Assembly: GCA_019420045.1 (NCBI GenBank)
Contig: JAHZHY010000339.1
Coordinates: forward strand, 14,196 to 21,841
Direction: 5' to 3'
DNA length: 7,646 nucleotides
Source of the DNA: Clostridiales bacterium
GTDB lineage: Bacteria; Bacillota; Clostridia; Oscillospirales; Butyricicoccaceae
The notes below the pieces were generated by a model. It did not search any database and was not told where the DNA came from. It was given only the letters and a program-made list of their open reading frames with translations. A program made the translations under genes and the position numbers. Shown here piece by piece: positions 5,838 to 7,646 of this stretch (its first letter is position 1; the number at the start of each line of letters is the position of its first letter).

Positions 5838-5889
5838 CGATCATCAAAGAGCATACGATACTTCTGACAAAAGAAAGAAGGAGATCTCT

Positions 5890-6975
5890 ATGGAACAAAA
5901 AACTCCCTTGTATGACTGCCATCTGGCGGCCAAAGGCAAGATCGTTCCCTTTGCCGGTTTTTTGCTGCCGGTACAGTATGAGGCCGGTGTCATCGCCGAG
6001 CATATGGCCGTGCGTGAAAAGGCCGGTCTGTTCGATGTGTCCCACATGGCGGAAATGACCCTGTGCGGCAAGGACGCCATGGCCAATGTGCAGATGCTGG
6101 TGACCAACCAGTGCGGCAATATGGTGGACGGTCAGGTGAAATATACCACCATGTGCTATGAAAACGGCACCACTGTGGATGACCTGCTGGTTTATAAGGT
6201 GGATGAAGAGCATATCCTGTTGGTGGTCAACGCGGCCAACCATGCAAAGGATGTGGAGTGGATCCGTGACCATCTCTTCGGCGATGTGGAATTCAAAGAC
6301 ATTTCCGACGATGTGGCCCAGGTAGCCCTTCAGGGCCCCAAATCCCTGGACATCATCCGCAAGCTGACTGACGAGAGCACCCTGCCCACCAAGTATTATA
6401 CCTTTGTTCCTAAGTGCACCGTGGCTGGAAAGGAATGTCTGGTTTCCCGCACCGGCTACACCGGTGAGTTCGGCTATGAGATCTACTGCGCACCGGCAGA
6501 CGCTGCCCACATCTGGAATGCGCTGCTGGAAGCCGGCAAGGAATTCGGTCTGCTCCCCTGCGGCCTGGGCTGCCGGGATACCCTGCGCTTCGAAGCAGGC
6601 ATGCCGCTGTACGGCCATGAGATGGATGATACCATTACCCCCATCGAAGCTGGTCTGGGCTTCTGCGTCAAGATGAAAAAGCCTGACTTTATCGGCAAAA
6701 AGGCCCTGGAAGAGCGGGGCGAAGTCACCCGGAAGATGTGCACACTGAAAGTCACCGGCCGGGGCATCGCCCGGGAGCACCAGGATGTGTATGTGGGAGA
6801 CAAGAAGGTGGGCTTCACCTGCTCCGGCACCCACTGTCCTTATCTGAAGGGCGCCTATGCCACCGCCATTCTGGATCTGCCCTATAACGCTGTGGATACC
6901 AAGGTGGAAGTGGATGTGCGCGGCCGCCGGGTGGAGGCTGTTGTGGTAGCGACCCCCATTTATAACAGAGCTTAA
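5890..6975 (+). CDS. gcvT: Aminomethyltransferase, glycine cleavage system T protein
   Basis: The 361-residue T protein takes the aminomethyl group from lipoylated GcvH and, with tetrahydrofolate, yields ammonia and 5,10-methylene-tetrahydrofolate. Family features: the N-terminal block LYDCHLAAKGKIVPFAG (7-23) and PVQY (27-30), FDVSHMAEM (48-56), the Asp pair in VDDLLVYK (97-98) that contains the catalytic Asp equivalent, RTGYTGEFGYEI (187-198), GLGCRDTLRFEAGMPLYGHE (225-244) and the C-terminal barrel with a SGT..P motif (312-317). Length is typical. AAGGAG (5878-5883) six bases before the ATG fixes the start. It is the first gene of gcvT-gcvH-gcvPA. Small departures from the common family pattern: FAGF where FAGW is frequent, and SGTHCP where SGTFSP-like sequences are usual; both may be clade-specific. 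Confidence 0.96.
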   Translation: MEQKTPLYDCHLAAKGKIVPFAGFLLPVQYEAGVIAEHMAVREKAGLFDVSHMAEMTLCGKDAMANVQMLVTNQCGNMVDGQVKYTTMCYENGTTVDDLLVYKVDEEHILLVVNAANHAKDVEWIRDHLFGDVEFKDISDDVAQVALQGPKSLDIIRKLTDESTLPTKYYTFVPKCTVAGKECLVSRTGYTGEFGYEIYCAPADAAHIWNALLEAGKEFGLLPCGLGCRDTLRFEAGMPLYGHEMDDTITPIEAGLGFCVKMKKPDFIGKKALEERGEVTRKMCTLKVTGRGIAREHQDVYVGDKKVGFTCSGTHCPYLKGAYATAILDLPYNAVDTKVEVDVRGRRVEAVVVATPIYNRA

Positions 6976-7033
6976 ATTTCAAAAGACAAATTCATCTCAT
7001 ATTCGGATTATTTTAAAAAAGGAGAGTTTAACC

Positions 7034-7411
7034 ATGAATGTTCCCAAGAATCTGATGTATACTGCTTCCCACGAATGGGTGGAGATCGACGGCGATAAAA
7101 TGAAGATCGGCCTGACCGAGCATGCTGCCGAGCAGCTGGGCGACCTGGTGTTCATCAACCTGCCCGAAGTGGGCGATCAGGTGGAGGCTGAAGGCTCCTT
7201 CGGCGATGTGGAATCGGTAAAGGCCGTTTCCGACATCATCAGCCCCGCCACCGGCGAGGTCTCCGCTGTCAACGATGCCGCTCTGGACTCCCCGGGCGAT
7301 GTCAACGGCGATCCTTATGGCGTATGGCTGGCTGAGATCAGTAATGTGACCGCCAAGAGAGAACTGCTCACACCGGAAGAATACGAGAAGCTGCTGGAAG
7401 AGGAGGCATAA
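7034..7411 (+). CDS. gcvH: Glycine cleavage system H protein (lipoyl carrier)
   Basis: A 125-residue carrier that shuttles the aminomethyl group from the P protein to the T protein and returns electrons via lipoamide dehydrogenase. The lipoylation site is K63 in GDVESVKAVSD, and the surrounding fold markers are visible: LGDLVFINLPEVGD (35-48), SPATGEV (70-76) and the C-terminal DPYGVWLAEI, one residue shorter than the common DPYGxGWL form. Length is normal. AAAGGAG at about 7017-7023, ten bases before the ATG, supports the start. It follows gcvT after a 58-base AT-rich gap with no visible terminator, and gcvPA begins one base after its stop. Confidence 0.96.
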   Translation: MNVPKNLMYTASHEWVEIDGDKMKIGLTEHAAEQLGDLVFINLPEVGDQVEAEGSFGDVESVKAVSDIISPATGEVSAVNDAALDSPGDVNGDPYGVWLAEISNVTAKRELLTPEEYEKLLEEEA

Positions 7412-7412
7412 C

Positions 7413-7646
7413 ATGGGCTCTTATGTTCCTTCCACCATGGAGGAGCGGCAGGCCATGCTGCAGGCCATGGGGCTTTCGTCGGTGGACGAGCTCTATGATG
7501 CCATCCCCTCTTCGGTGAAGCTCCAGGGTCCTCTCCAGATCCCGGAAGGGCTGTCGGAGATGGAAGTGCGGAGCAAGATGGAGAAGCTGGCCGGGAAAAA
7601 CAAGGTGTTCCCCACAGTGTTCCGCGGGGCCGGCGCCTACCGCCAC
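7413..7646 (+). CDS. gcvPA: Glycine dehydrogenase (decarboxylating) subunit 1, partial
   Basis: The frame opens with ATG at 7413, one base after the gcvH stop, and stays open for 78 codons to the window end. The ribosome site AGGAGG (7401-7406) lies inside the last codons of gcvH, so translation is coupled. The product begins MGSYVPSTMEERQAMLQAM, then SSVDELYDAIP (22-32), and ends in FRGAGAYRH, matching the start of the split P-protein N-terminal subunit, which decarboxylates glycine together with the PLP-bearing GcvPB. The full subunit is usually about 440-450 residues, so about five sixths is missing. gcvPB is expected next but lies outside. The amino-terminal form argues for the split rather than the long single-chain GcvP. 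Confidence 0.92.
   Translation, partial: MGSYVPSTMEERQAMLQAMGLSSVDELYDAIPSSVKLQGPLQIPEGLSEMEVRSKMEKLAGKNKVFPTVFRGAGAYRH

Noticed and set aside
5791..6834. A 347-codon minus-strand frame opposite gcvT
   Set aside because: Shadow of gcvT; it lacks a ribosome site and family motifs.

Overview
This window looks like a chromosomal piece of an anaerobic, low-redox Firmicute of the Clostridia, most like the Oscillospiraceae/Ruminococcaceae-type gut bacteria. The evidence is the close resemblance of the glutamate dehydrogenase to the Clostridium symbiosum enzyme, the split glycine decarboxylase (gcvPA), strong AGGAGG-type ribosome binding sites, GC-rich genes separated by AT-rich spacers, and a YheI/BmrC-like heterodimeric ABC exporter subunit. 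The family placement is an inference; no rRNA or marker gene is present.

Layout. Minus strand, left part: the first 15 codons of an unidentified gene (1-46) overlap by ATGA the end of an ABC exporter half-transporter (43-1893), which has its own promoter at about 1932-1961. A roughly 235-bp hairpin-rich island (1999-2234), bounded by imperfect inverted repeats that each contain an outward-facing terminator, separates this operon from peptidase T (2247-3482, promoter at 3520-3548). Plus strand, right part: after a 486-bp divergent spacer comes a hexameric glutamate dehydrogenase (3969-5315) with its own promoter and a very strong terminator (5350-5383). A roughly 400-bp AT-rich gap follows, then an extended -10 promoter (5784-5811) drives the glycine cleavage operon gcvT-gcvH-gcvPA, with gcvPA cut by the window end.

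How the genes work together. The right half is an amino-acid catabolism block. The dehydrogenase interconverts glutamate with 2-oxoglutarate and ammonia, and the residues in its dinucleotide fold point to NAD rather than NADP. The Gcv proteins convert glycine to CO2, ammonia and methylene-tetrahydrofolate. Peptidase T supplies amino acids by trimming tripeptides. The exporter seems unrelated and is probably one half of a multidrug-type heterodimer whose partner begins at the left edge.

I found no phage, CRISPR or insertion-sequence gene and no clearly novel enzyme system. The least ordinary features are the inverted-repeat island between pepT and the exporter, the non-canonical catalytic site of the exporter, and the NAD-type signature of the dehydrogenase.
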